From contig OY756972.1 in NCBI GenBank assembly GCA_963580455.1, positions 8,323,001 through 8,387,000 on the forward strand: DNA of 64,000 bases. Reading direction: 5' to 3'. Source of the stretch: Euonymus europaeus. Lineage: Eukaryota > Streptophyta > Magnoliopsida > Celastrales > Celastraceae. The translations under genes were made by a program, and so were the position numbers. Shown here piece by piece: positions 23,104 through 36,600 of the stretch (positions within the stretch are counted from its first letter, which is position 1; each line of letters starts with the position of its first letter). Under the pieces are notes generated by a model that was not told the origin of the DNA, searched no databases, and was given only the letters and a program-made list of their open reading frames with translations.

Positions 23104-24644
23104 TGATTGGGATGGTATTTTGCATATTTTTGTGGAGTTTTGAAAGCAAAAGGTTGAGTTTCAATGCTTAAAAACCACATTTTAGGTTTGAGTTGTCGAA
23201 ATACATGTTAATGAGCCAATGCATAATTCAACACTTTGACATAGTCATTTTAAGTGTTTTCTAGTGGTTCAAGTTGGTTTGGTAGCTTAGAGATAGGAAA
23301 TCCAAGTTTTGGGCATAATGGTTAGAAGTTGTGGAAATGCTATCTCTTAAGCATTTGAGTTTTAATATGCCGAATTTTGTTCTATCAACCTAAAAATGGT
23401 TTTGACACTTGTTTAAGTATGTTTCAGTCATTTATGACTTGTTTGAATGATTTTTGTAGGCTTCGGATTGATTGGGATCGAATATGGAAGAAAAGACATA
23501 AAAGGAGCTGCAAAATTGAAGTTTACTGTCAACCGTCCGGACGCGTATCAGAAGCCGTCCGGACGGACAAAGAAGAAAGCCGGACAGTGCTGTTTTCAAG
23601 CATATCTGTCCGGACGGCACTGCGCAATAATTTCCGGGTCAACTTTTGAAGGTGTAAATGATCGAATTTCAAGAAACGTTCTTCTACAAAGCTGAATTAG
23701 ACATCCCGCTCTTTCCAACAAGTTCTCATACGCATAAATCCATTGAGAATTGAATTCTGGGGAATTAAAACAAGATGCTTCCTCGAACAGTTCGGTAATT
23801 TCGGATTTTATGATTTTTACTCAATTCTTGAAGGGCAAACTTGTCTAATTACATTATTTGACCAATGGGACTTATTTGTAATAGGTTAGGATGGTCTTTT
23901 AACAGAGGTATGAGGGTTTTATGGGTCTTGAGACCCCATTCTTTGGACAACACTCATTTTAGCCGAAAATACATATTCTCTAAGGTTTTTGTTCTCTTAC
24001 CTTGTTCTTGATCTTTGATTCTTGCTTGGGGTTCGAAAATCAGTCTCTTGAAGATTGCTAGGAGTCTTGGAGACCCAACCAACTAGAAGAAGAAGTTCTT
24101 CCTCCTTGTAGAGCTTGAGAAGAGCCCAAGTTGGATTACCCTCAACTTCTATTTGTAGATTGGAAGGCCGATTCACCTCAACATTCGAAATTGGATTTGA
24201 TCTCTAAACTCCTCTTCCTTATTGTTATTTCATTTTATTATCGCATTTGGATTCATAGTTTTAGTTTAATCTACTTGAATATTTCCATTCCGATTTAGTT
24301 TGTGCTTGAACGTTTTATGTTATGTTTTACATTTTATTATGTTGTGCTTATTTCCATTTTGATTTTTTGCAATAGTTTAGTATTTAATTCTCATTTCGTA
24401 TATTAGGGTTTAGTTCAATCAATCACCCCAAGAGGGAAAACCGAATCTAACCAATGGTTAGTGCAATTTTGCCACACTTAACATTGTGAATACCATATTT
24501 AATTAAGTAATTAGGTTAATAATCCATAGACCCAAGCCGAAACCAAAAGTCTTTGTGAGACGATTTGGGATTCACTCCTATTATTATTTTGACAAACCTA
24601 CACTTGGGAAAGCGTTAATCCACTTACCTATTTTTGGCGAGTCA
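23104..24644 (+). repeat. Element B LTR 1
   Basis: 1541 bp, TGATTGGG to GCGAGTCA, the same length as the other two B LTRs. It contains a cluster of TCCGGA palindromes at 23533-23617. It lies directly against the truncated pol of element A. Confidence 0.92.
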
Positions 24645-24650
24645 AGTTTT

Positions 24651-24668
24651 TGGCGCCGTTGCCGGGGA
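24651..24668 (+). promoter_or_regulatory. Element B primer-binding site, unit 1
   Basis: TGGCGCCGTTGCCGGGGA, complementary to the 3' end of plant tRNA-Asp, six nucleotides after the LTR. This is where minus-strand DNA synthesis is primed. Confidence 0.85.
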
Positions 24669-24759
24669 CTTTTGTCCTTCGGTTCGGGTCTTCCTTTATT
24701 TTATTTATTTTTATTGAGTTCTTAAATTTCTACTCTACTTTGTGATTGCTCGATGTTGA

Positions 24760-27700
24760 ATGTCTTGGGTTAGAGACGATCATAATAGGTTGCGTAGGAC
24801 ATCTAGCAATACAAGTAGCATTGTAGTCTTGAAACTGATTTTGCATCTGTGCCTTCTGAAAGTGATTCTGAGCTTGGTTTGCCTATTTTACTTGACGAAG
24901 AAGTTTGTGAAAACATGGCTAATCCTGCACTACGTACTCTTAAGGATTTTATTCAGCCCACTCGCACTACTACTCCTTCATGCATCATATTACCTGAAAA
25001 TGCACCTCAATTTTCTGTTAAGCATGGCATGATGTCAGTGATACCTCAGTTCCATGGCATGGATTCTAAGAGCCCTTACCAGCATCTTACTGATTTTGAG
25101 TTGGCTTGCACTACTTTCATTAATAGGGCTAACACTGATGAGTATGTTGGTTTGCGCTTGTTCCTTTTCTCTTTGAAGGATAAGGCTAAGTTGTGGTTTA
25201 ATCAATTGAGAGCTAATTCTATTACTAGTTGGGTTGATATGCAACGTGAGTTCTTACAAAAATTCTTTCCATTTCAGAGAACTCAAATGATTCAAGAGAA
25301 ATAGCTCAATTCACTCAGAAGCATGATGAGACTTTCCAAGCTAGTTGGGACCGCTTCAAGGAGTTGTTAAATATTTGTCCCCATCATGGCTATGAGTCTT
25401 GGAGAGTTGTCAACTACTTCTATACGGGTCTGACTCCAGAGTGCAAACAATTTGTGCAAACTATGTGCAATGGAGAATTCTTTGATAAAGAGCCAGACGC
25501 CGCATTGGATTTCTTTGATTATCTTGGAGAGAGTGCTAGCCAGTGGAATACAAGAACTGACAGAATTGCTGTAGCTGCTCAACCTTTGAGAACCATCCCG
25601 AGTGGTGGTAAATATGAGTTGAAGGAAGATGTGGATGTTCAAGCTAAGCTAGCTACTTTGTCTAGAAGACTAGAGATTATGGAGTTGGAAAAAGTCAAGG
25701 CAGTGAAAACGGTGGAACCATGTAACTTATGTGCTGATTCTAGCCATAAGACTCAAGATTGCCCTATCTTGCCTATGATGGAGAATGGAATGGACCAATT
25801 GCAAGCTGCAAATTGGGTCAACAAGATGAACAATCCTTATTCCAACACATACAATCCGGGGTGGAGGAACCATCCTAACTTTTCATGGAGGAATGATCAA
25901 CCTGGACAGTCTTCACAGAGTTATCCACAGCAGATGGCTCCTCCACAGCAGTTTCAGCATACTCAGAGTTATCCTTCAATGGCACCTCCTGGTTTTCCTC
26001 TTCAACAACCAGTCGCTCCACCCAAGAAGTCTCTAGATGATACCATAGCACAGATTGCTACCACTTTTCAGCAGTTCATGCAGGTTCAGGCTACTACAAA
26101 CAATCAGAATACACAAGCCATCAATGACTTGCGAGGAACAATTCAAAAAATGAATACCACTTTGAGCACTCTTGAGAAGGGAAACTTTCCAGCTCAACCT
26201 CAACCAAATCCTACGGTCTATAAACAACAGTCTCAACAGCAAGTTCATAATGTTTCTGGAGATGGTTTTGAGACGACCAAAGCAGTTACCACTTTGAGGA
26301 GTGGGAAGCAGGTTTCTAGACCTGAGGCCCTTATTGATTCTCAGCACTCTAGTCATGCTCTTGTGGGTGCACCTGAGGTGGTTGAGGTAGGAAAGGAAGT
26401 AGAGGGAGAGAAAGATAAAGAAAATTCAGAATTGAAGACTCCATTTGTGGTAGAGAAAGAAAATGAGAGGATTTATCGACCTACTGTTCCTTATCCACAT
26501 AGAGAGAGTTGGGCAGATGAACAAGCATCATACTGAGATTCAGGAGATTTTCAAGCAAGTGAAGCTCAACATTCCACTCTTAGATGCTATTCAGCAAATC
26601 CCTTCCTATGCTAAGTTCTTGAAGGACTTATGTACTGCAAAGAGGAAGGTGAATGTGACCAAGAAGTCTTTTCTAGTTGAAGAAGTTGGAGCTTTGATCA
26701 TGAGTGATACTCCTCAAAAGCTGCGTGATCCTGGATCACCTACTATCTCTATTGTGATTGGTGAAAAAAGGCTTGAAAATGCCCTACTTGATTTGGGGAG
26801 TAGTGTGAATTTGTTGCCATTATGGGTTTATGAACAGCTCGATATTGGAGAATTGAAGCAGACACCCATGCTTTTGCAGATGGCAGATAGAACAGTCAAG
26901 AAACCCAAGGGAGTTGTGGAAGATGTCTTAGTGCAAGTGAATAAATTTTACTATCCTGTGGACTTTGTAGTCCTAGAGATGCCACATCCTACTTCACTTC
27001 TTGCTAGTGCTCCTATCATTCTTGGGCGTCCTTTCCTTGCTACTACAAATGCTTTGATCAATTGCAAGAGTGGAATGCTCAATATCACTTTTGGCAATAT
27101 GACATTTGAGATGAATGTCTTCACTGCTTGCAAGATGCCTAGTGACTGTGATGATTCAGAGTTGCAAACAATAGATTTGGTTCAGAGTTTTAGCCCATCG
27201 GTTTTATATTCTGTTCTTGATTCTGAGAGCGTATATGAGGATGCATATCCTAAGAAATCTAGCCAAATTGATGATATAGAAGATGATTTGGATGATCTTG
27301 ATCCTATCATATTGGATGAGCCTTGTGATATTGATGATTCAGCTAAGTTGGAGGATGTGAGCCACATTGGTAGATGGCGGGGACCAAACTTTGAGATTCT
27401 TGATCCACCCGAGGAAATGAAGCCATCCATTGTGGAGACTCCCACTCTTGAGCTGAAAAAGCTTCCTGAAGATTTGAAATATATTTTCCTTGGTCCAGAA
27501 GAGGGTACATTCCCTGTTGTCATTTCATCTCAGCTCACTCCTGAGCAAGAAACCAGCTTGGTAGCGGTTTTACAAAAGCACAAGGGAGCTATTGGCTGGA
27601 ACATTGCAGACATCAAGGGTATTGACCCTAATATTTGTACTCACAGCATTTTTTTGGAGGGAGATCCTACACCAGTGAGAGATGCACAGAGGAGACTCAA

Positions 27701-30367
27701 CCCTGCCATGAAAAAAGTTGTGAAGAACGAGGTTTTGAAGCTGTTAGCAGTTGGAATCATTTATCGTATCCTCGACAGTAAGTGGGTGAGTCCCACACAG
27801 GTAGTCCCTAAGAAATCTGGTTGAACTGTCATTGAAAATGCTTCAGGTGATTTAATTCCTACTAGGAAAGTGACTGGATGGCGCATGTGCATAGACTACC
27901 GAAAACTGAATTCGGTTAGTCGCAAAGACCATTTCCCATTGCCCTTTCTTGACCAAATTTTGGAAAAAGTTGCTGGAAATGAGTTTTATTGCTTTTTAGA
28001 TGGTTTTTCTGGTCATTATCAAATTGCCATATCTCTAGAGGACCAAGAAAAACCACCTTCACTTGCCCTTTTGGCACATTTGCCTTTAGGAGGATGCCAT
28101 TTGGTTTATGCAATGCCCCTGCCACATTCCAACGTTGCATGATGAGCATTTTTTCTGACATGCTTGAGGACATGTGTGAAGTTTTTATGGATGATTTTTC
28201 TGTGTTTGGATGCTCTTTTGATATGTGCTTGAAAAATTTAAATGCTGTGTTGACTAGATGTGAAGAAAAGAATTTGTTGCTTAATTGGGAAAAATGTCAG
28301 TTTATGGTGACTGGTGGGTTGGTGCTTTGACATTTAGTTTCAAAACGTGGTATAGAGGTTGATAGGGCTAAGATAGAATTGATTTCTCAATTGCCTATTC
28401 CTAGGACTGTGAAGGATATTCGCTCTTTTCTTGGTCATGCCGGCTTCTACCGACGTTTTATTCAAGGCTTTAGTGCTATCACCAAACCATTGTGTGCTTT
28501 ATTGCAAAATGATACTGAATTTGTTTGGTCTGATGAATGTCAATATGCTTTTGAGACTCTAAAGAAACACTTGACAGTTGCTCCTATCATGCAATCTCCT
28601 AGGTGGGATTTACCATTTGAACTTATGACCGATGCTAGTGATTTTTCTCTAGGTGCTGTTTTAGGTCAAAGAATTGATGGTAAGCCTTCTGTGATTTATT
28701 ATGCAAGTAAAACATTGAATGATGCACAGAAGAATTACACCACCACTGAAAAGGAATTGCTTGCTGTTGTGTTTGCTTTAGATAAATTCCGTTCTAATAT
28801 CATTGGTTCTCCTATCACCATCTTTACTGACCACTCTGCTTTGAAGTATTTGTTGCAAAAGAAAGATGCTAAACCCAGGTTGATACGCTGGATTTTATTG
28901 CTTCAAGAGTTTGACATCACTATCAAGGATAAGAAAGGTGTCGAGAATGTGGTAGCTAACCATTTGTCTAGATTGTAGCTACCCGAGTCTCATACTTCTC
29001 CACCTTCGCATGATGATTTTCCGGATGAGCATCTCTTTGTTGTGTCGCATGCACTTTGGTTTGCGGATATTGTGAATTACCTTGTCTATGAGCAATTACC
29101 TTCTCATTGGAATGTTCAAGACAAGCGTAGGTTCCTTTCTGAGGTTCAATTCTATTACTTTGACTCACATTATCTTTTTAAATATTGTGCTGATCAGTTG
29201 GTGAGACGTTGTATTCCTAATGATGAGTTTGCTTCTGTGTTTGAGTTTTGTCATTCTGGGGCTTGTGGTGGTCACTTTGCAGCCCAGATAACTGTTGCAA
29301 AATTTGTACAAAGTGGACTTTATTGGCCTACCATGTTTAAAGATGTTGTGTTGTGGTGTAAATCGTGTGAATCTTGTCAAAAACTTGGAAAAATCACAGC
29401 TAGGAACATGATGCCTCTTTCTCCCATATTGACCCTTGAGATATTTGATTGTTGGGGAATTGACTTTATGGGGCCTTTTCCTGTTTCTAATGGCTATATG
29501 TATATCTTGCTTGCTGTTGATTATGTTTCGAAGTGGGTAGAAGCTATACCATGTAGAACCAATGATCATAAGGTTGTGCTTAAATTTTTAAAAGACTTGT
29601 TTGCACGTTTTGGCATGCCAAAGGCCATAATTAGTGATGGGGGTTCGCATTTTTGTAACAAACCTTTTCAAAATCTCATGAAGAAATATGGAGTGACTCA
29701 CAAGGTCTCTACTCCATATCACCCCCAAACTAATGGCCAAGCTGAGTTGGCTAATAGAGAGATCAAGGTCATTCTTGAAAAGACAGTTCATCCTAATAGG
29801 AAGGATTGGTCTGATAAATTACTTGATGCTCTTTGGGCTTATAGAACTGCATTCAAAACCACTCTTGGCATGTCACCTTATCGTTTGGTTTATGGTCGTG
29901 CTTGTCATTTACCTGTTGAGATTCAACATCACGCTTTCTGGGCTATTAAAAAGATTAATTCTTCACTTGATGATGCCCAAGGCTTGAGAAAGTTGCAGAT
30001 TTCAGAGCTAGAAGAAGCAAGAAGGGAGGCCTATGACAATGCCAAACTGTCCAAGGAGAGGATGAAAGCCTTGCATGACAAGAAGATCTTGGACAAGAAA
30101 TTCTTCCCTGAGCAAGAGGTGCTTCTCTAAAATTCTAGGCTCCATATTTTTCCAGGAAAGTTGAAGAGTCGTTGGAGTGGCCCGTACATTGTCAAGAAGG
30201 TTCATTCCCATGGTGCTGTGAATATTTCCAATACAAAGAATGGGACCGCCTTCACTGTGAATGGACAAAGGCTCAAGCCATTCCTTGCTCCCTATGCACC
30301 AGAGGATGAGACACTCCTTCTACAGGATGTCCAGGGAGTACCCTCAACTTCTCCTGCTGTTATTTGA
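24760..30367 (+). pseudogene. Element B unit 1 gag-pro-pol, multiply broken
   Basis: Same polyprotein as unit 2 but with more lesions, seen by direct comparison: 1-nt deletions near 24826 and 25300 (gag), a 2-nt deletion near 26505 (gag/protease linker), a TGA at 27822 (before RT), a 1-nt deletion near 28050 (RT), GGA to TGA at 28328 (after RT), CAG to TAG at 28976 (after RNase H), and a TAA at 30128 shared with unit 2. Conserved parts include the gag zinc knuckle CNLCADSSHKTQDC, protease DLGS, RT FMDDFSVFG, RNase H and integrase with its HHCC finger and the [14 protein letters not shown] and QAELANRE motifs. No chromodomain is visible. Confidence 0.93.
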
Positions 30368-31998
30368 TTATCCATATACCTAGTGATGGGGGTGTTGGTG
30401 CTGTGACAATACTCCGTTTGTTTGTGGTACTTTGGGAGTATTGTAATCTTAGAACCACTTAGTGTTTTGCATTTGCATTGAATAATTACTTACTGTGCAC
30501 CATTTTGTTCGTTCCATCCATGAAGACCATGTCTTACTCTAGTTGGGGGTGGGGGTGCCCAGTTTGTGTTTGGTTTAGTTTTTCAAAAAAAATTCAATTT
30601 AAAAAAAAAGGAAGAAAAAATACTGGAACTGTGTGTTGTGAAAAGCTTTGCATTGCTGTGATTCCTTGATTGCCCATGATGAAAAATATGAACTATGACT
30701 TGTAGTGGGAGGCATATAAGATCCCTTGGATTGTGCTTGACTTTTTAGTTTGTCTTGTTTTGAAGTTTGGACTATTTCTCTTTTCCCTTGAGCACATGAC
30801 CATGAGGTTTTGAAGTGTTGGACATTTAGAGAAGTTTTGCTTAGTGTTAGTCTTTTGAATCTCACAAGCACTAGAACTCACTTGATAAACTCTTGAGGCG
30901 AAATCCTAGTCCACATTTTGACTGATGAGATGACATAAGGCCTTCTTTGGTCGTTTGAGCTTAATTTCTAGCCTCCCATACTTTAAATTTATCCCTAGGT
31001 GTCCCTCCCTAGCCAAATGTTAACCTTTTTATTTCAGCACCTACATATGTACCTAGCTAGAACAAAATTTTCCTCATGCATCACCCGCGCAATTGGATAT
31101 ACATGTTTTTGTGGGATGCTTGTGCATATCATCATGCATATGGGTTGAGTGATGCGCTTTTGTGATGGTACATTTTGTAAGGTGTTGCTTGCTTTAAAGA
31201 AAAAAAAAGTGAAAAAAAGGAAAGAAGAAAAAAAATAGCAAAAGAAGGCAACAACTTAGTTCATTGAATGAAAATATCCAAGTTTGGGATATATGTATAG
31301 AGTAAGACGGTTGCATGCCATCAATAAAATCAATGTGGCACATATATAAAAAAAATAAAAAAAAATAAAAAAAAATGAGAGTAGAGAAAGAAAAAGCAAA
31401 GTGAGTGTGAAAAAAGTGAGTTGGGACTACTTTGGGGTATATATATATATATGCATGCATATGTATGACCATTGTTACATTGACATGTATATTTGAGTTG
31501 TGGTTTCAGCCTAAAATTTCCATTTTGAAATACCAATAGCCTCAACCTACATTACATGCTTTAAAAGTCCTATTGGATCATTGGTTTTGTGTTGTGCTAC
31601 ATTAGTGGAGAGAAGTTTTGAAAAGTGAGCATATGGCGGCTTGCACTTTATGATTGAGATTCATTTGATGAATCACTCTTGCATTTTCTAATCTAAATTG
31701 ATGGCAAGGATGTTCCAAGTGGTCACGCACACGCACACACGAGAATGGTTTGGTTTCAAAATGAAGCAACCTTTTTAGTTAAAATCAAGACTTGGTTGAG
31801 ATTTGTGCTCTCTTGCATCTTTGTCATGTGTTTATTCTGAGGGTTGAACATTCAGGGAAGAACTTGTCAATGCAGGCTTACACTCACACACGTTCCACAC
31901 AAATTGGTTTAAAAGTAAATTTTTCTCTCGAAATTCATCCCAATTGATTTTCGCTATTTTGCTCGAGGACTAGCAAAAAGCTAGTTAGGTAGGGGTTG
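30368..31998 (+). other. Element B unit 1 3' untranslated internal region
   Basis: No env-like frame. It holds A-rich purine tracts near 31195-31235 and 31345-31400, a (TA)n tract near 31440 and, at the end, a purine-rich stretch (GTTAGGTAGGGGTTG) just before the next LTR that should be the polypurine tract for plus-strand priming. Unit 2 has the same organisation. Confidence 0.7.
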
Positions 31999-33539
31999 TG
32001 ATTGGGATGGTATTTTGCATATTTTTGTGGAGTTTTGAAAGCAAAAGGTTGAGTTTCAATGCTTAAAAACCACATTTTAGGTTTGAGTTGTCGAAATACA
32101 TGTTAATGAGCCAATGCATAATTCAACACTTTGACATAGTCATTTTAAGTGTTTTCTAGTGGTTCAAGTTGGTTTGGTAGCTTAGAGATAGGAAATCCAA
32201 GTTTTGGGCATAATGGTTAGAAGTTGTGGAAATGCTATCTCTTAAGCATTTGAGTTTTAATATGCCGAATTTTGTTCTATCAACCTAAAAATGGTTTTGA
32301 CACTTGTTTAAGTATGTTTCAGTCATTTATGACTTGTTTGAATGATTTTTGTAGGCTTCGGATTGATCGTGATCGAATATGGAAGAAAAGACATAAAAGG
32401 AGCTGCAAAATTGAAGTTTACTGTCAACCGTCCGGACGCGTATCAGAAGCCGTCCGGACAGACAAAGAAGAAAGCCGGACAGTGCGGTTTTGAAGCATAT
32501 CTGTCCGGACGGCACTGCGCAATAATTTTCGGGTCAACCTTTGAAGGTGTAAATGATCGAATTGTAAGAAACGTTCTTCTACAAAGTTGAAGTAGACATC
32601 CCGCTCTTTCCAACGAGTGCTTATACGTATAAATCCATTGAGAATTGAATTCTGGGGAATTAAAACAAGATGCTGCCACGAACAGTTCAGTAATTTTGTG
32701 TTTTATGATTTTTACTCAATTCTTGAAGGGCAAACTTGTCTAATTACATTATTTGACCAATGGGACTTATTTTTAATAGGTTAGGATGGTCTTTTAACAG
32801 AGGTATGAGGGTTTTATGGGTCTTGAGACCCCATTCTTTGGACAACACTCATTTTGGCCGAAAATACATATTCTCTAAGGTTTTTGTTCTCTTACCTTGT
32901 TCTTGATCTTTGATTCTTGCTTGGGGTTCGAAAATCAGTCTCTTAAAGATTGCTAGGAGTCTTGGAGACCCAACCAACTAGAGGAAGAAGTTCTTCCTCC
33001 TTGTAGAGCTTGAGAAGAGCCCAAGTTGGATTACCCTCAACTTCTATTTGTAGATTGGAATGCCAATTCACCTAAACATTCGACATTGGATTTGATCTCT
33101 AAACTCCTCTTCCTTATTGTTATTTCATTTTATTATCGCATTTGGATTCATAGTTTTAGTTTAATCTACTTGAATATTTCCACTCCGATTTAGTTTGTGC
33201 TTGAACGTTTTATGTTATGTTTTACATTTTATTATGTTGTGCTTATTTCCATTTTGATTTTCTGCAATAGTTTAGTATTTAATTCTCATTTCGTATATTA
33301 GGGTTTAGTTCAATCAATCACCCCAAGAGGGAAAACCGAATCTACCCAATGGTTAGTGCAATTTTGCCACACTTAACATTGTGAATACCATATTTAATTA
33401 AGTAATTAGGTTAATAATCCATAGACCCAAGCCGAAACCAAAAGTCTTTGTGAGACGATTTGGGATTCACTCCTATTATTACTTTGACAAACCTACACTT
33501 GGGAAAGCGTTAATCCACTTACCTATTTTTGGCAAGTCA
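31999..33539 (+). repeat. Element B LTR 2 (shared)
   Basis: 1541 bp. It serves as 3' LTR of unit 1 and 5' LTR of unit 2. It ends GCAAGTCA where the others end GCGAGTCA. TCCGGA palindromes lie at 32428-32512. Confidence 0.92.
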
Positions 33540-33545
33540 AGTTTT

Positions 33546-33562
33546 TGGCGCCGTTGCCGGGA
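33546..33562 (+). promoter_or_regulatory. Element B primer-binding site, unit 2 (1-nt deletion)
   Basis: TGGCGCCGTTGCCGGGA, one G shorter than in the other two units. Pairing with tRNA-Asp is complete for 16 nucleotides, then shifted. Confidence 0.8.
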
Positions 33563-33654
33563 CTTTTGTATTTCGGTTCGGGTCTTCCTTTATTTTATTT
33601 TATTTTTATTGAGTTCTTAAATTTCTACTCTACTTTGTGATTGCTCAATGTTGA

Positions 33655-36600
33655 ATGTCTTGGGTTAGAGACGATCATAATAGGTTGCGTAGGACATCTA
33701 GCAATACAAGTAGCATTGTTAGTCTTGAAACTGATTTTGCATCTGTGCCTTCTGAAAGTGATTCTGAGCTTGGTTTGCCTATTTTACTTGACGAAGAAGT
33801 TTGTGAAAACATGGCTAATCCTGCACCACGTACTCTTAAGGATTTTATTCAGCCCACTCGCACTACTACTCCTTCATGCATCATATTACCTGAAAATGCA
33901 CCTCAATTTTCTGTTAAGCATGGCATGATGTCAGTGATACCTCAGTTCCATGGCATGGATTCTGAGAGCCCTTACCAGCATCTTACTGATTTTGAGTTGG
34001 CTTGCACTACTTTCATTAATAGGGCTAACACTAATGAGTATGTTAGATTGTGCTTGTTCCCTTTCTCTTTGAAGGATAAGGCTAAGTTGTGGTTTAATCA
34101 ATTGAGAGCTAATTCTATTACTAGTTGGGTTGATATGCAACGTGAGTTCTTACAAAAATTCTTTCCATTTCAGAGAACTCAAATGATTCAAGAGAAAATA
34201 GCTCAATTCACTCAGAAGCATGATGAGACTTTCCAAGCTAGTTGGGACCGCTTCAAGGAGTTGTTAAATATTTGTCCCCATCATGGCTATGAGTCTTGGA
34301 GAGTTGTCAACTACTTCTATACGGGTCTGACTCCAGAGTGCAAACAATTTGTGCAAACTATGTGCAATGGAGAATTCTTTGATAAAGAGCCAGACGCCGC
34401 ATTGGATTTCTTTGATTATCTTGGAGAGAGTGCTAGCCAGTGGAATACAAGAACTGACAGAATTGTTGTAGCTGCTCAACCTTTGAGAACCATCCCGAGT
34501 AGTGGTAAATATGAGTTGAAGGAAGATGTGGATGTTCAAGCTAAGCTAGCTACTTTGTCTAAAAGACTAGAGATTATGGAGTTGGAAAAATTCAAGGCAG
34601 TGAAAACGGTGGAACCATGTAACCTATGTGCTGATTCTAGCCATAAGACTCAAGATTGCCCTATCTTGCCTATGATGGAGAATGGAATAGACCAATTGCA
34701 AGCTGCAAATTGGGTCAACAAGATGAACAATCCTTATTCCAACACATACAATCCGGGGTGGAGGAACCATCCTAACTTTTCATGGAGGAATGATCAACCT
34801 GGACAGTCTTCACAGAGTTATCCACAGCAGATGGCTCCTCCACAGCAGTTTCAGCATACTCAGAGTTATTCTTCAATGGCACCTCCTGGTTTTCCTCTTC
34901 AACAACCAGTCGCTCCACCCAAGAAGTCTCTAGATGATACCATAGCACAGATGGCTACCACTTTTCAGCAGTTCATGCAGGTTCAGGCTACTACAAACAA
35001 TCAGAATACACAAGCTATCAATGACTTGCGAGAAACAATTCAAAAAATGAATACCACTTTGAGCACTCTTGAGAAGGGAAACTTTCCAGCTCAACCTCAA
35101 CCAAATCCTACGGTCTATAAACAACAGTCTCAACAGCAAGTTCATAATGTTTCTGGAGATGGTTTTGAGACGACCAAAGCAGTTACCACTTTGAGGAGTG
35201 GGAAGCAGGTTTCTAGACCTGAGGCCCTTATTGATTCTCAGCACTCTAGTCATGCTCTTATGGGTGCACCTGAGGTGGTTGAGGTAGGAAAGGAAGTAGA
35301 GGGAGAGAAAGATAAAGAAAATTCAGAATTGAAGACTCCATCTGTGGTAGAGAAAGAAAATGAGATGATTTATCGACCTACTGTTCCTTATCCACATAGA
35401 TTGGGAGTTGGGCAAATGAACAAGCATCATACTGAGATTCAGGAGATTTTCAAGCAAGTGAAGCTCAACATTCCACTCTTAGATGCTATTCAGCAAATCT
35501 CTTCCTATGCTAAGTTCTTGAAGGAATTATGTACTGCAAAGAGGAAGGTGAATGTGACCAAGAAGTCTTTTCTAGTTGAAGAAGTTGGAGCTTTGATCAT
35601 GAGTGATACTCCTCAGAAGCTGCGTGATCCTAGATCACCTACTATCTCTATTGTGATTGGTGAAAAAAGGCTTGAAAATGCCCTACTTGATTTGGGGAGT
35701 AGTGTGAATTTGTTGCCATTATGGGTTTATGAACAGCTCGATATTGGAGAATTGAAGTAGACACCCATGCTTTTGCAGATGGCAGATAGAACAGTCAAGA
35801 AACCCAAGGGAGTTGTGGAAGATGTCTTAGTGCAAGTGAATAAATTTTACTATCCTGTGGACTTTGTAGTCCTAGAGATGCCACATCCTACTTCACTTCT
35901 TGCTAGTGCTCCTATCATTCTTGGGCGTCCTTTCCTTGCTACTACAAATGCTTTGATCAATTGCAAGAGTGGAATGCTCAAGATCACTTTTGGCAATATG
36001 ACATTTGAGACGAATGTCTTCACTGCTTGCAAGATGCCTAGTGACTGTGATGATTCAAAGTTGCAAACAATAGATTGGGTTCAGAGTTTTAGCCCATCAG
36101 TTTTATATTCTGTTCTTGATTCTGAGAGCATATATGAGGATGCATATCCTAAGAAATCTAGCCAAATTGATGATATAAAAGATGATTTGGATGATCTTGA
36201 TCCTATCATATTGGATGAGCCTTGTGATATTGATGATTCAGCTAAGTTGGAGGATGTGAGCCACATTGGTAGATGGCGGGGACCAAACTTTGAGATTCTT
36301 GATCCACCCGAGGAAATGAAGCCATCCATTGTGGAGACTCCCACTCTTGAGCTGAAAAAGCTTCCTGAAGATTTGAAATATATTTTCCTTGGTCCAGAAG
36401 AGGGTACATTCCCTGTTGTCATTTCATCTCAGCTCACTCCTGAGCAAGAAACCAGCTTGGTAGCGGTTTTACAAAAGCACAAGGGAGCTATTGGCTGGAC
36501 CATTGCAGACATCAAGGGTATTGACCCTAATATTTGTACTCACAGCATTTTTTTGGAGGGAGATCCTACACCAGTGAGAGATGCACAGAGGAGACTCAAC

